Shown here one piece after another: positions 13,701-28,728 of a stretch of DNA of 64,000 nt. The position numbers and the translations under genes are program-made. The notes under the pieces are model-generated. The model was given only the letters and a program-made list of their open reading frames with translations. It made no database searches and was not told where the DNA came from. The stretch spans positions 2,979,001 through 3,043,000 of the forward strand of contig NC_134677.1 of NCBI RefSeq assembly GCF_024713945.1, written 5' to 3'. Origin of the DNA: Dermatophagoides farinae. Its lineage: Eukaryota > Arthropoda > Arachnida > Sarcoptiformes > Pyroglyphidae. How positions within the stretch are numbered: position 1 is the stretch's first letter; every line of letters begins with the position of its first letter.

Positions 13701-16700
13701 GAAAATTTGAATTTTATTGAATTTTATACAAAAAGAATAGTAAAAAAGTCAGTTCATAATCAATGTTTCATTTTTCATCATCGTATGGCTTCTTTTTGTT
13801 GTTGTTTTAAATTGTTTGTTTCAAAAAAAAAAAATTCTTGTTATCAATCAAATGGTTTTTTTATCAACTTGGTAGTTTCGAGGAAACATCATTTTTTTTT
13901 GTTTTGTTTTTTAGCATATTTCAGACATAAAAAAAATCATAGTGAAAGTAGTAGTTTAATTCCAGTGAAAAAAGGCTAAAATGTCTTTTTATAATGAAAA
14001 TAAATATATATAGATTAATTAATCAATGTGAATAGTAAATGATTTATTTTCAAGGTTAAAATTTCAACCTTGTTGCTGTCCAATATGTCTTGGTAACCAA
14101 ACAAAAAAAAACAAAAAAAAAACTTTCGTTTTCAGCAAAAACCGCGCCAAAAACTAAGAAAAAAAAATTATCTCAACTAAAAACTCGACCGATTCATAAT
14201 GGTTTTTTTCTGTAATCATAATGGCAATTTATTCAATGATGAGAAAGTAGAAAGATAAAATAAAAAAAATCCACTGTCTGGTGTCGATGGCCATATACGT
14301 TTGGAAAAAAAAGAAAGAGAAAAAAATTATGTCTTCAAAGGATTGCATCTTTATGTTGCGTGATATTTGTGTATGGAGATGTCTGTGTGTGTGTGTTTGA
14401 GTGAGTGGAGAAAACAACCTTATTCAGGAGGGAGGATGTATACATCAACAAAGACGACGATCATACACAGCATGGCAAAATTGATTCCGAAGACCAAACA
14501 AAAAAAGACCGATTGAAATTCGGTTTGGTTGATAATAATGAATGGCAATGTAAATATTTCAAAATATTCTGAAAAATTCTTTTTATTTGAGGTCATTTAT
14601 AAAGTTTTTTCATTTTCCCTGTCATCCAGTTTCAGAAATGAATTAAAGAATAGTTTGTTTTTTTTGCCCAAAAAATAACAAATTAAATTCATTTGTTCAC
14701 TATGAATGGGATATCGTGGATGGAGTGGGTGGTGGGTTGAATTTTTTAAATTATCATTTTTTGCAACGTTGTGGCTAAAAGAAATGAAAAAAAAAATTAT
14801 TGCTTACAATAAATTCATTCGCACGATTAAAAATGGTCTATGACCTGTAATGATGATGACAATGAAATTAACATTGTGAACACACACACACACACAGGAA
14901 AATTGTAAAAAAAAACAATTTTTTCGTAGAAGTAATTTTGGATTATCCTACCGTATCATCATTATATAATGATTGCTATGAAACTATAATGATACACTGG
15001 AATCAAAAATTCAAAACCAGACAACGAAAAAAAAATCAGTGTTCAAAAGGGGTCATCCATCCATTTCATTCATCAATCAAAATTTTACCAAGAATTTTTT
15101 TTTCAATCAAGAATAGACAACACTTTCTAGCATATTTTCATTAAAAAACCAGATTGAATTACAATTGAAAAATTGATTGCGCCAGCTGCACATCATGAAT
15201 TTACGCTCTCATCGTCGTCATCAACATGAAATTAAATTTCGCATTGGAAAAAATTATACATTGTTACTAAATGAAAGCCCGACAGACAGAAAATCTAAAC
15301 AATTTAAACATCCATCTATCAATGGTAAAGAGATGATAACAATTTTTCAGCCAATCTTGAATGATCAAAATCAACAAAGACGACAACTTGATTTCGATGT
15401 AATGAGCTATAGCAACAGTCAATTTAGCCAATAGCAATTTTGGGGTGTAAACTTTGTTCGTGAAAAAAAGGGCGGCCGTTTTTGTTCGAGGATATTCGAG
15501 GTTTTCGGGTTTGAGATACAAAAAATAAAAAATTAACACAAAATTTTAATGTTCAATTTTTTTCTTCTATCTAGAATTCTTGTTTCTTGGGAAAGAAAAA
15601 ATTTCAATATCAAAATTGTATTCAAAAAAAAAATGTTCCAAGATTTAGACAGACTGTGTTCAAACGAAAAACTTTCACTCTTCAATTCTAACACACTATC
15701 AACGAGTAAAATATACGCTGAATATGACGAAATCTAAATTGAACATCATCATCATCATATCCCGTCGACGACAAACGAACAACGTCGACGATGTTTGGAT
15801 CATTTAGCCGTATGTATATAATAATATTGCCTAATTCATAAAACCAACTTCAAAAAACTAACTAGATTCGTTTTTTTCTCTTTCTCTCTCTCTCTTCTAT
15901 ATTACGTTTGTATTCGTTTCAAAGATATACAAAACCATTATTTCTCTCTTTTTGTTTTGATGCTTATATCTCATATATACTTCAATCGCTAAAATCACAC
16001 AATTCATCCAAAAAAAAAAAAAAACGAAGCAATTTTTCTCTATACACATTTTATACCATGTCAGTTTGTCGTTACGTCGCTGATGACGACAACGATGATG
16101 GTGATGATCAACATTTATTACTGGTTTCGAAAATGTGAATGGTAATGATTTTGTCTCGAATACATGTGTAGAAAATGCTAGAATAAAGCTTGTAGAATGA
16201 TAAAAAAAAGACAAGTTTACACATATATAGCAATTATGATTAGAAAAAAAGGGTGGTAACCTTTTTGATATATCTCGAAAGAAATCTTATGAAGCAACCG
16301 AAAACTCCAACCATCATCATCATCATTTCTATTGCTACCACCATCAGAAAAAACGACCATAAAATCCATATCACATTCTCATTTTATTTCACAATCAACG
16401 TTTTTTTCTTTTCTTCTTATCTTCATAAATGCTTTTTGGCCATTTGGAAAGCCGCAGTCGCAGCTATATTCCACATAAACAACAACATATATACAAAGAC
16501 CATGTGCCACAAAGTCATCTTCAAAGGATAATATTCATATACCTAACCATGACCACACCATTTATTCAACGGCGTCGAATCCAATGACGCCAAAATGAAA
16601 AAAAAGAAAGAAAAAAAATCAGAGAAAAATAGTAGCCCACAATTGGCTGCCTTTGGTACATACACACACACTACATGTATCCTGTAAATTATATTTGAGA

Positions 16701-19700
16701 ATCGTCTATTTGTGAAGCTCACAGCAACACTATACCCAATTTTGTTTGTATTTATATTTAGAACATCACCATTAACACAGACACAACGAATTGAATTGAA
16801 TTGTGAATGAAAATTAATCAAGAGAAAAAGAAGTGGAAGATGAACAACAACTATCGATAGTGGTCAAAAGAAATTTTTTTTCTTGTATTATTCATTTCTT
16901 TCATTTATTTTGCTACGTATGTATAGTATTTGTAATGGTATTCATGGTGGTGGTGGTGGTGGTGTTGGTGGTGCTTGGTTGGTTGGTCCATCATCATAGG
17001 CTTTTGACATCATCAGCATCATCATCATCAACAATCAAGTGCAACGACTACAGCGACAACAGCAACAACAGCGACGACGTTGACTCGTATTAAATAAAGT
17101 ATAATAGTGAAAAACCACGATAGCAAATAAAAGACAACAAAAAAAAAGAAAAAAAAATCCAACACACAGACACACACACACACAATCACATACCGACAAA
17201 CACTTGTGCCCCGTACTAAACATCAAACCTCACCATAATATTCGATGACCGTCACCAACATGGTAATTGAAGAATTCAATATTTTTGTTTAAATTTTTTT
17301 TTTTTGAACAAATTTTCAACTTTTCAATATTTCTTCATTTATGTACATAATACACAACAACAACAACAACAACAACAATGGGCAAGAATTTTTTAATTTG
17401 AAATTAAAACTTTACTTTGTGTTTGTGATTTGTTTTTTTTTGTCGACAAATTCATTTGAATTTTTTTTTTCATTTCTTTTTCCATCTTATTATTTGGTTC
17501 TATTCAGAAAATTTTATCATTATAGAACTCTGTGTTCATTTTGCTGTTTTTGTGTTACCAGAGGGTAGTGGGTTAATGTTTGAATTTTTAAATTTTTCAC
17601 ATCACAATTAATTAATTATTTGCAACAACACACAACGGCATAACTTGAACTGACACTTTTTTTTGTGAGTATAATGAACTTTTTTTTAAAAATAATTTTT
17701 GTAATTCTAAAAATTAATTTTTGTTTTTTCTCTTTTATTCTTTTAGATATTTATTCTTAATAAAAATACAAACACACACACACACCCAAACTCAAAAAAG
17801 AATCATCATCAAATTTTATATCAATATTAATGGCTTGAAAATTGTTTTGTTTTGTTTTGTTTTTGATTGATTGATTGATAAATTATCAAATTTTTTTCTG
17901 TTTTATAACAGACTACACAACAATCATAAATGACGACAACACACGACCAATTTATTATTATATATTTTGTATTATTATATGCACAGAGTAACCTAACTAT
18001 ACAACGCCGCCGCAAGAATTTAAAATGAATTTACATCCATCAAATAATAATCATCATCATATCATGATCATGATCATTATCGACATTCATTAATAATAAT
18101 CGTCCATTAATTATATTTTTTAATTTCTAAATAACGACAACAACAACAAAAAATTTTTTTTTGTCGGTTCGTATTTATAGTATATACACCTTTAATTGAA
18201 AACATCTTTCAATTAAATACTTTCATTTTTTTTTGTTGAACTCTGAATTTCTAATTTTTTTTCTTTTGTTTCATTTGAAATTTGTCTACCAGATTTATCA
18301 TATCTCAACCGGATTGATTGAATTCGAATCGAATCATTTTGTTGTTGCTATCGGTTACGACTAAACAAATTTTTTGTTTGTTTGTTTGTTCGTTATCATT
18401 TCCATACGAATACCTAACCTTCATCTACCTACAACTGGCTGGATTTTTTTTTGTTGTTATTGTTGATTTTATTCATGCATTCTACTTCATACACACATAC
18501 ACACACACACACAAGCATCCATTATACACAGACACTTCGCAATATTGATTCAGTTTTTTTTTCATTCATCATGATATGATGATCATTATCATTTCACAGA
18601 CACAACAGACAAATATACACTTACCGAAAGAGATCATGACCATGATATAATTGCTAATAATCTTGTCATGTTCTTTTGTTGTTACTAACCAAGTTCTCAT
18701 TGTCATTGAATAATAATCATGATCAGCATAAGTTATATTAGATGTCTCTTAAAATATTTGTAATCATGTGATTGAAAATTTTTGAATTTTTTTTTGAAGT
18801 ATATAGGAATACGTGCTATAGAGAATTGAGTGAAAAGTGAAAGTGAAAAGTTCAACACATCATGACTTTAGGGCGTTGGCGTCTATTAGATCCATACACA
18901 CACAGATGATATATAAACTTTATTGTACCTTCACTATTCGATATACTAGAATTTATTATCGGTTTGTGATAATATAAATCCAGTATTCTTTCTTTCTCAT
19001 CTAGACATACATACACACATACCGAACATCTTTATCCTTGAGTTTATTTTTTTTTGTTCTTTTGTCATTGGCAAATTTTTTTTTTGCTGTTTTTGTTCTT
19101 GTTGCAGAGTTCAAATTCGGCCAAATGCCTTCAAACACAATCACGCAATACTTAATGCATTTACATCACATCAAACAACCTCCACCCAAAAATGGGTCTG
19201 TCCCAAATGTATGCTTTATTCATACCAAAAAAAAAAAAAAAAACACATACATACACACATGACAACCACCACCACCACAATCAGTAGAAGTAGCCAAAGA
19301 TTTTATTTTTACCGGATTCTTTTTTTACTCTGTTTTCTGGTGCCTGCGTATAAATGCTTTCAGTAATGTATGAAAATTAGGGTGGCTGGTTCAACAAATT
19401 TGTTCGCATTCTTTTGGTTCATTTCTCCTTCTTCGTATGTATGTGTGTGTGTACCATACTTAGCCACTAATATAAGGTTCAACAACCATCAAATCAATCG
19501 ACTCTTACACATATCAAACACTTGTTCCGTTTGAGACAAAAAATGTATGGTCATTTCATTTTCATCACTTCATTCAATTCATTTTGGTGATATGTGATTC
19601 AAATCAGAAATAATTATTAAACTTTCATTTACTAACAGCTATTTTTTTCATTCCGAATCTAGGCATGATACTTTACATTCTGTGCATCGAATACGTAATA

Positions 19701-19900
19701 TTCATTCATGTTTGTTCATTCTCTCATCGTTCATCAACTTGTATCATCTATGACAATCTGTCTGATTCTTTTCATTCGTATTGTTCTCCAAAAAATATCA
19801 AGAAATTTTTTATTCGTTAACACACACACACACACACGTTTGCAAAATTATCGTTTATTTCATAGAATTGAATAATTTGATCTGAAGAATTCTACTTGAA
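7772..19900. other. Gene-poor AT-rich region
   Basis: No protein-coding exon, tRNA or rRNA recognised in 12 kb. Content is poly-A/T runs, (CA)n at 10652-10671, (TG)n at 12173-12191, (GGT)n at 16943-16974, (CAA)n at 17355-17378 and many GAT/ATC triplet clusters. The only frame with composition unlike simple sequence is 15195-15434 (listed separately). Much of this may be intergenic DNA or intron of the let-7 primary transcript. Confidence 0.5.
15195..15434 (+). CDS. Small open frame, doubtful
   Basis: ATG to TAG encodes 79 residues (starting MNLRSHRRHQHEIKFRIGKN) with mixed composition, rich in K, R, Q and N, and no homopolymer origin. No splice sites, homology or domain could be tied to it. 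It could be a chance frame, a lineage-specific micropeptide or part of a longer RNA. Listed because it is the least low-complexity frame in the desert. Confidence 0.15.
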   Translation: MNLRSHRRHQHEIKFRIGKNYTLLLNESPTDRKSKQFKHPSINGKEMITIFQPILNDQNQQRRQLDFDVMSYSNSQFSQ

Positions 19901-21125
19901 AAATTGACAAATGAAAATTATTCTATATTAAAATGTTTATTCGAAATTTTTATGGGCATCATAGAATCGTTAACGTTCTCAAGGTCAAGGACGTTCATTG
20001 AACCTAATCATTGATTGTATTCACATTTGATTATAATTACAAATCAATTCAAGCAAACATCAATCGAACAAAATTCAGAATCATAATCGATAAACAATTG
20101 AATTTCATTCAATCAATCATCAATCAATTATCGATGAATTATTGAATAATAACATTTTCACTAATCTCAAATTAATCGATCAATCTATATTCAAATTATG
20201 ACTTGAAGATTTTTTTTTCAATTATGACCAACTTTTATTTTAATGAAAATTCTATTGATTGAATACTAATGAGATTATATGGATGGATGATTCCATGTAC
20301 ATATCATGATGACATATGATGATGACCTTATTTTTATTTGGATTTTAAAAAAAATTTCTTCATCAACAAATGTTTTTGCACGAATCTATCCTTCATCATA
20401 ATGATCTAATTTCAAAATCGATTTTATCTTCAATTTAAATCATCAATTATCATTAAGATAATTATCATCATTTGTTCATATGACATAATTACTGAATAAT
20501 TTTATTCAACATACAAACAAACAATTTCTATTGAATACAGATCATCATTGACAAACATTTTTAAGCACCGCCTGTTTTTTTTATTCAAATTGATTTAAAT
20601 ATATTACACAAATGAAGCATTGAATCTTTTGTTATTGATGATGATGATGATGATGATTATAAACACAATTCATGCGATGACATTCAACCAATCAAAATTG
20701 ACTAAAATTTTAAATTCCTATAAAAGTAATGAATTTATATTCACATCATGGATTTTCTGTGCTTCTGAACAATGAATATTATGAAAAAAAAATTACTAAT
20801 GGAATAAATAATTATTACCTGATGATGATTTAATGTCTATATATCGAAAGATAATCGATTATTCATTGTGAATGAATGATATTTCATCAAGATAATAATT
20901 CCAATTAATCGAATTTATGAATCGTGATAAATGATTAATCCATATTGTTGGTTTCCAATGAATATTTGCCACTGATGATGAAGAATTTATTTTTATTCAA
21001 TGCATTCATATTCAACATCGTATTCGACATGATAATAACAATTCTTGCAATGAATATTTGAAATTCTTCAATAACACGAAATATATTTTTAAATTCTATA
21101 TTCAGAATTTATTGAAACTAAAATC
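19900..21125. other. Low-repeat AT-rich block, possible enhancer
   Basis: Unlike the flanks, this 1.2 kb has few homopolymers longer than eight and no CA repeat. It has many short words of the ATCGAT, AATCAATCA and TTCATTCAAT type, which suit homeodomain or Cut-like factors. One (GAT)n run lies at 20636-20656. It opens with the nuclear-receptor-like composite at 19979-20004. No open frame of note. A regulatory role is inference. Confidence 0.25.
19979..20004 (+). promoter_or_regulatory. Candidate nuclear-receptor composite site (FTZ-F1-type plus EcRE-like)
   Basis: TCAAGGTCA at 19979-19987 matches the monomer site of FTZ-F1/NR5A receptors. Directly after it, 19992-20004 reads CGTTCATTGAACC, an inverted repeat with one-base spacing that matches the ecdysone-receptor consensus RGKTCANTGAMCY at every position but the first. 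Sequence match only; no target gene is shown. Confidence 0.35.
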
Positions 21126-21998
21126 ATGAATTCTTGTTGTCCACATTCTTGTAATCCATTTTGGATATTTTATACAAGATTCAAATTCAATTATTCTTCA
21201 TCAGTTTTTTTTCACAAGAAGATACAATCACAAATCATCCATTATTTTTTCATCTTTGAACGTCACAATTGTTGTGAATCAATCATTGATTGCATTTGCC
21301 ACTTTGTTCGTTTGTTTCTCTATGTGTGGTGTGTGTGTGTGTATGTTATATGTGTTTCCAGTTACCATCACATATACACCAAAGTATACTGTTATATTAT
21401 TATTACAAACCAGAAGAGAGTAATTTAATGTATGTTGCCTCTATACAAACCACCCAATCTCACCAGTATAAACCAAAAAAAAATGGAAGCATACACACAC
21501 ACACATACTAAACATTAACATTCGACTCATGGAACGTACATGAAAATATTTAAACAAATGGCGTCGATAAATTGGTGAATGAATTTTTTTTTATTTGTTG
21601 AAAATTTCATCTTCAACAACAATCCTGGTATGTTTTGATTATTATTTTTTTTTAAATAATTCTAGTTAATTGAAACGTAAATTATTTAAAGATTTATGAA
21701 CTTTAAATCATCAATTATTGGTTTGATTGGTTATAATTACCATCATCATCATCATAATCATCACCACCACTTTGATGTTTGGTGATTGAATTAATTTTTC
21801 GTTGATTCATAGGTGTGTGTGTATGTGTGTAACATTTATTTCACAATGATAATAAATGATATTGATGGTGGTAATGGTAATGGTGGATGCGTCATAATTT
21901 TGTACATTCGTTGTTGTGTTTTTTATTATTAATACCATTGTAAACTCATATGATTATATTCTTTTTCTTTCGTTTTTCTATTTCTTGTTTTACTATAG

Positions 21999-22262
21999 GT
22001 TCTTCATTGCCATCATCATAATACAACACAACTTGATGTTTAAAGCTACACAAACACGCATCGAATCCAATTCAATGAAATTGTGAATCTATATATTTGT
22101 GCATACAGCTGTGGCTTGATCTTGTGATTGAACATGAACACTATTATTATCTATTTTTGGCAATTGAAATTCTATGGGCCATTTTGAATCACAATTCGGA
22201 TATTACGTGATTACGATTTCCGATTATACAAAATGGTGCAACGAAGATACAACAACAAGCTG
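21999..22262 (+). ncRNA. Possible non-coding exon
   Basis: A good acceptor (long T/C tract ending CTATAG at 21998) and a donor (CTG/GTAATA after 22262) bracket 264 nt free of simple repeats. All three + frames contain stops, so if real it is a UTR or long non-coding RNA exon, perhaps of the let-7 primary transcript 20 kb downstream. Prediction only. Confidence 0.2.
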
Positions 22263-23112
22263 GTAATATATCCTAAAGAATATCATATACACACATTTTT
22301 AATTTATTTTGGGTTTTTTCAGATTTCTAATAATTGATGAAATTCATTGCAATCCATACGCGTAAAATTGCTGGATTCATTTTTCAACTATCTATCCGAT
22401 TCTATTCAGAATCATGCTTATAAAAAGTTTATTCTTCAAAAAGTTTTGGAATTTTATTCCAATAGAATTCGTAAGTTTTTAATGTTTTTAATATATTAAT
22501 TTAATTTTATCATATTTTCTCAATTCTTCATCAACATTTCAATAATGATAGTATTGACTAACATCTATTCCTGATTCTAGATTTTTTTATTCCAAATTTT
22601 GAAGAAAGACAAACGAATAATTCATCTATAAATATACGTTCACTTGAGATTACATTTTTAGAATTATTTACAATTTTTTTTCTACATTTCAAACATTTTA
22701 CTTTGTTGTTTTCGAAATTCTTTCATTTGTTTACTGTTTAATCTTAGCCAACAACTAAATTCCTGATTCTAATCGTGAAAAAAATTCATTTCCCATTAAA
22801 AATGGCTAGTTTTATTTTGTTAATTTAGATTTCAATTTACATTCGTATTTGTGTGTATATATAACATATATCTTTGATTATAGGTCTCATAGTAGGTTTT
22901 TTCTTTCTATTTTTTGTCGTCGTCGTCGTCGTTGCTTTTTCTTCTCATTTTTTTTTGTCTGTGGCTGCCTAGCTATGTACATTTTGATTATTTTTTTTTC
23001 GCTCGTTTCGTTGTTTCGTCTCGGTTGTTATTTCAATGAAGATGATGTTGATGATAACGACGTTTTTTTTGGGTTGATAGGCGCCTCTTCATAGATACAT
23101 GGATATATTGAA

Positions 23113-23139
<27 letters not shown>
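23113..23139. repeat. (TG)n microsatellite
   Basis: About 13 TG units. It is one of some twenty TG/CA tracts of 7-13 units spread through the non-coding parts, e.g. 27786-27812, 31071-31094, 40081-40103, 42248-42269 and 56717-56738. Confidence 0.9.
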
Positions 23140-23144
<5 letters not shown>

Positions 23145-26100
23145 GTGTTCTCAAACATGAATTGGGAGAAAAATAAAAATACGACAAATTACAATTATTG
23201 TTGAAGAGCTACGCGCAACTATGTATACACGGATATCTTTATTTGTATATATATGTGTGTGTGTGTGTGATATATACATATACAAACATACACAAATAAC
23301 AAGCAGATCAACCACGCCATTCACAACAATCGACCAATAAGAAATGATATATTCATTCATTCAATGAAGCTGCCAAATTGGCCGAATGTATCGGATTTTT
23401 TTTCGTTTATATTTAAATTAAAATTGCTACCTTTTTTCATAAAGTTCTTTTCATAAAATGAACGAAAAAAAAAATATTTAAAACACAAAGACAGGCAGAT
23501 GATCATTTTGTATAGAATACCTGGTAGAATTTTTCAATAAATAAATTCTATATAATCAAGAGTTTCCAAATGATAAAGACGACTAAGGCCGGTCATAATT
23601 GCATCGTCGATTAGCAAATTATTGTATATCCAATGGCAAAACGACGACAAGACAAAGGTATGGGATAAAGAATACACATTTAAACACATAAATCGTTGTT
23701 GTTGTGTCTATCTCTCTATATGTTTGTCTTTGTTGTTCTGTTCACAAATCATTTCAATTCTATTTGATATTTGGATTGAAATTTTTTTCCATCCAATGTT
23801 TAATTTGAAATAAAAGAAATAATGTTGACCTATATGATGGTATGTATGAATAATTTTCTTTTTTTCATTCATTCAACAATTCAAGATGATAATCGTTTCA
23901 ATTCTAATTCCTAATTATTATTTGTTGTGTGTGTGTAACAATGAAATAAAATCAAATTGTCCATCAATTGATTGTCCCGGAAGACAATTTTTTTTATACA
24001 GCACAAACAAATAGTAAAAAGAAAAAGATTTTCCCCTTTTTTATTTTTATTATTTTTTTCAACTTCTAGATTGTGATCACACACACACACACAAACAGTC
24101 ACAATTGAGGAAGTTGAAAATTCTATATAATAAGGAAGCTATAAAGTTTATTCATTGAAACATTTATTTCTTGCCAATCAAGACGGCCAACAGAAAAAAA
24201 TGGCTTCCATCTTTTTTTTTGGGTTTGTTATTTAAAAAAAAAATGGCCAGTGCGTCATCTCAACATCACACTGTGAGATGTGTAGCAAATAGGGTGTGTT
24301 TGTGATTATTAAATATTCAAGACAAGGCAATAATAATTCGATACTCTTCCTGGTGAGTAATTTGAAATATTTTAAATTTTATTTTTTGGACTCAAAAAAA
24401 CAATAACAACAACATCTTCGAACTTATTTCGTTTGAATGATTGATTTTTTTCATTAATTCTCTTCATGTTGTACATGTATCTGTATCTATGTAAAAAAAA
24501 GGCGTCATACAGTATCATATATATATGTATATTGTTCATCCATTTTCAGTATGTTTGCTTCTAATCGGTTAGATTATTATTTTGTTTGCTCATTATTTTT
24601 CTGTCCTGAATTTTTCAGTCTAGTCATTTCTTTTTTTTTCGTTTCTTTTAGCTCGAAAAATAAAATTCAGAACAATTAACTTTAATTTATCTTTATGTTT
24701 GTTTGTTGTTATCTATTTCATGTACTGAATTCGAATGAAAATAAAGTGTTTTGAGAAATATAGTGTATGATGATGAATTTTCAGTTTCATGACTTTGTTT
24801 GATACCATATTTTCATCTTCCATAAAAAAAATATGATGTGATTCTTGGGAATTTGTTTTTTTTGTGTTTATATTGAACAATTGTCATGGTGATTACCGTA
24901 TTATTTATTAATCATTTCGATGTACGAATGTAGGTTTTTTTCGTTACTTTATTGATTATCTTATTCTATTTTTTTTGTTCATCCATGTCTGTCCGATCAT
25001 TTTATCATCATTTGATGATGATTGCCGTTAATTAAAAATGGCTGCATATAAATATTGTAATCAATCTTATCAATATAATCAATCTATTAATTAGTTTGAT
25101 CGTTCATCTGTCTGATGAAATTCTCTTGAGATAGTTCGAATTTAATATGAAATGTAATTTATAAATAATAATAATTTACTACTACCATCACCTTAAATTG
25201 ATTTCTTTTTATTGTTTATTTTTTTCCACTTTATAGGCATCTGTCTCTGTCTACATGTGTGTGTGCGTGTGTATTGAATTAGTCTTGTTTTTTTTGTCCA
25301 TTTGAAAATCATCAATTTATTCGTCAAGAAAAAATCAAGGTAAGTATGTGTGTGTGTGTTATTTGTGATACGATCGAAATTTTTTTTTGTCACCATTCCC
25401 GGAGATAAATTCCATTCCATTATTTTTTCATCGATAACAATAAATGTGGACATCATCATCACACCAGAATAAGGTAGGTGGAAAAATTTTTTTTTCTATA
25501 TTTTGAATGTTCCCATTATTGGTGCTTGGAATATACATGTGAAACAACAAAACATTTTTTTTCGAAAGAATATTCTTTGTTTACAATTTTGAAAAATTTT
25601 CGAATTAAAAAAAGTTGCAATCATTAGATAATGTAGTCATTTTTTAGTTTTTTTTGATATATTCTGTATAATTTTGAAAGAACGAATCCTATTGCTGTAA
25701 CGATTTTCGTAATCTAAATAAAAAGACAATGGGTATTCAGCGTTTTTTTTCATTTAAAATAATCATAGATCTTGATGATAATGATGATTATAAGTCTTAA
25801 AAAAACATTTGATGATGAAAACAAAAAAAACCTACATGAATTTGTTATTATTGACCATCATTGAATTATATCTATAGAAACATAAAAATGAACGCCTACT
25901 CATATGTATATATGAAATGTACATATTATCATTTTGTGACTAGACATTTCATGAATCATTGTAATACCTTTTTTATTTTTTTATTTATTTTTATTATTAG
26001 TTTGATTAGTCTGTAATATTGTAAGGTGTTGATTTTAAGAAACAATTTATTTATTACATTCGCACATTCATGTTAAATGATCTTATTTTTTATAAGATAG

Positions 26101-28697
26101 ATGGCGTTGTGGTAATTTGTTTTGAAATAAATTGATAGTCTAACAACGTTAATAATAATATAAAAACACTAGATGGCATAGATATCTGTGTATATATTCG
26201 AATCAAAATATTAACAGAAAAACATTTTGCAAGCCAAAAAAACAGACGCCCAAATCGGTAGATTCGATTTATATATAAAAATAAAAATATGTGAATTGTG
26301 TACTCGAAATTACACAAACCACATGCAGACGCCGTGATAATAATAATGATGATGATGATGATGATGTGAATGAACCAGACGAAATGAAAAAAAAATTGAG
26401 GGCAAATATAAAGTAAAGGCGTTCATGCCATGACCTTAACCTCATAAGGTGTCAACGGCAGTCTATTTATCGTTATTGTCGTCGTCGTCGTCGTTGTCTT
26501 GGTCTACATTTTTGCTTAGTTTAACAAAAGAATGAAAAAAAATGAAACGCTTTGTTTTTTTTTTGTTTTATTTGATCATAATTATTATATAACGATGATG
26601 GTAATTATTTGGTGTTGATAATGTCGTTTTCATGTTATCATTACATTGTTATGTGATGATAAGCAATCAATTTGAATTTTTTGTTGGCAAATGATAGCCA
26701 ATTTTTTTCATTGAATAATTATCGAATAAACAATCTTGGATAGGCATTTATTATTGTCGACAATAATAATCTACTTTATCTTATCCTTGTCTTTATATCT
26801 TGATATGATCTATCTATCTATAGATGAATTGTAAAAGACAATTGTAGATGATGATTATTCTACTTTTATCTTTGTTAATTTTTTTTTTGTTATTTGTCTG
26901 GTCATTGTTTATTCGATAATCAAGATGATAATGAATTTGGGAGTTGAATAGCCGAATTTTTGTTTTGTTTTGTTTTTTCTGAATGTCTGGATGTTTGTTA
27001 AATTATATTGCAATCACATGTACATCATTCTACACATTCTCATATTAGGTCATTCATTTAATTGTTTTTGGATCATGTTATTATTGTACTTCAAACTATA
27101 ATACAAAAATAAAAAATTTCCATCAAAATCAAGACATATAAAATCAACTTGTCCATACAATATGTGTGTGTGCGTGTGTGTGTGTATGGTTGCGCCTGAA
27201 TTTTTTATATATTTTTTTTTTCGTCATTCCACGTTTCCATTTCCGAGATTGATCTTTTTTGTTATTCTCATTGTTTGCTTTGTTTGTCCTATTATTGTTC
27301 ATTTGATGATGATCGACAAAGTTCTCATGAAACAAAATTAGAAGTATGTTTTTCTTGTCAATTATAATTGTGAATTATCTAGATTTTTCTTGTTCGTGAT
27401 CTTATTGAGAAGCTTTGGGTTCGATGGACTAACGATTTTGTTTGTATGTTTGATTCTTCAGGAACTTTTTCATAGCCTGTCTAGAATTTGTGGGGGGCCT
27501 TGACTTGATTTTCGGTTTCTTTTTTGTTTCACTATTTTTAGCTGAATCTGTCGGCCTCTGTTTTTGTGTGTGTGTGTTTATATGTATCCGTATTTGGTTA
27601 GGTTAGTAGTTTATGTCGACAAATATCGTTGTGGTATTGGTGGTGGTGGTGGTGATGATGATACAAAAAGTAGTGGCTTTTTCCATAGCCATAAGAATCT
27701 GCTTAGCAACACAGGAAAAAAAAATTTTTTTTTATTCGTTTCCAAAAAAATTCGTGTCTTGAATAACCGAAACTTTGGATAATAGAGTGTGTGTGTGTGT
27801 GTGTGTGTGTGCGAAAGAGTGAGAGAGAGAGATTGATGACCGTTTGGTTGAAAATTGAAAAATTTTTTTGTTTTTTGTTTTTTTAGTACTTAAGTTATTG
27901 TTTTGTTGTTGTTGTTATTGTTGTTGTTGTTGACATCGATCATGTTATTAGTTATTTTTCCTAGAATCAACAACAACAGCAATGTTTTTTGATTTCTTTT
28001 TTTTCTTTACACAAAAAAAATGATTAATTATTATCCATTTTTTTTTGTTCTTTATTTTTCATCTTCAACCCTTTTTTTTCGGCAAATTTGCCGGGCGCCA
28101 ATGATTTTTTGATCATAATAATTTATATATTAGTAATTATTTTCCTATTTTTCAATTGAATCTATGTCTATCTGCCAGAAATTGTTTGGGATGTATTTTT
28201 CAAGAAAATTATTATAATAATAATTATCATTAATATTTATAATAATGATTTCATAATAGACATATTTGATGATAATAATAATATTTAGATTGAAAAAGAT
28301 GTATAGCCCATTTTGTTGTTGTTGTTGTTGTCGATGAATGCCAACTGAAAAGATTAATTACAATATTTTGGGCAAATAAAAAACAATAGAGAAAAAAAAA
28401 TCAAAAACTACCGGCTATTATGAATAATGATTTATTCATGCCGATTTTTATAATGTGGATTATCTTGAGTTTCCAAAATTAAGACCCAAAAAAAGCAAAA
28501 AACAAAAAACAAAAACAAAAAATTCGACCTGATAGTTGGGTGTTATTGGTCACCAATTTTTTTTTTATCCATAATCTTTTCGGAACAATTAATTTCCTAT
28601 ATGAATTTAATGATGCAGCTAAGTAAATTTAGATTTTTGTTGTTGATAATTTACAAGAGTAGAAAAAAATCGATTTTATTTTTCACGAAACAAAACA

Positions 28698-28728
<31 letters not shown>

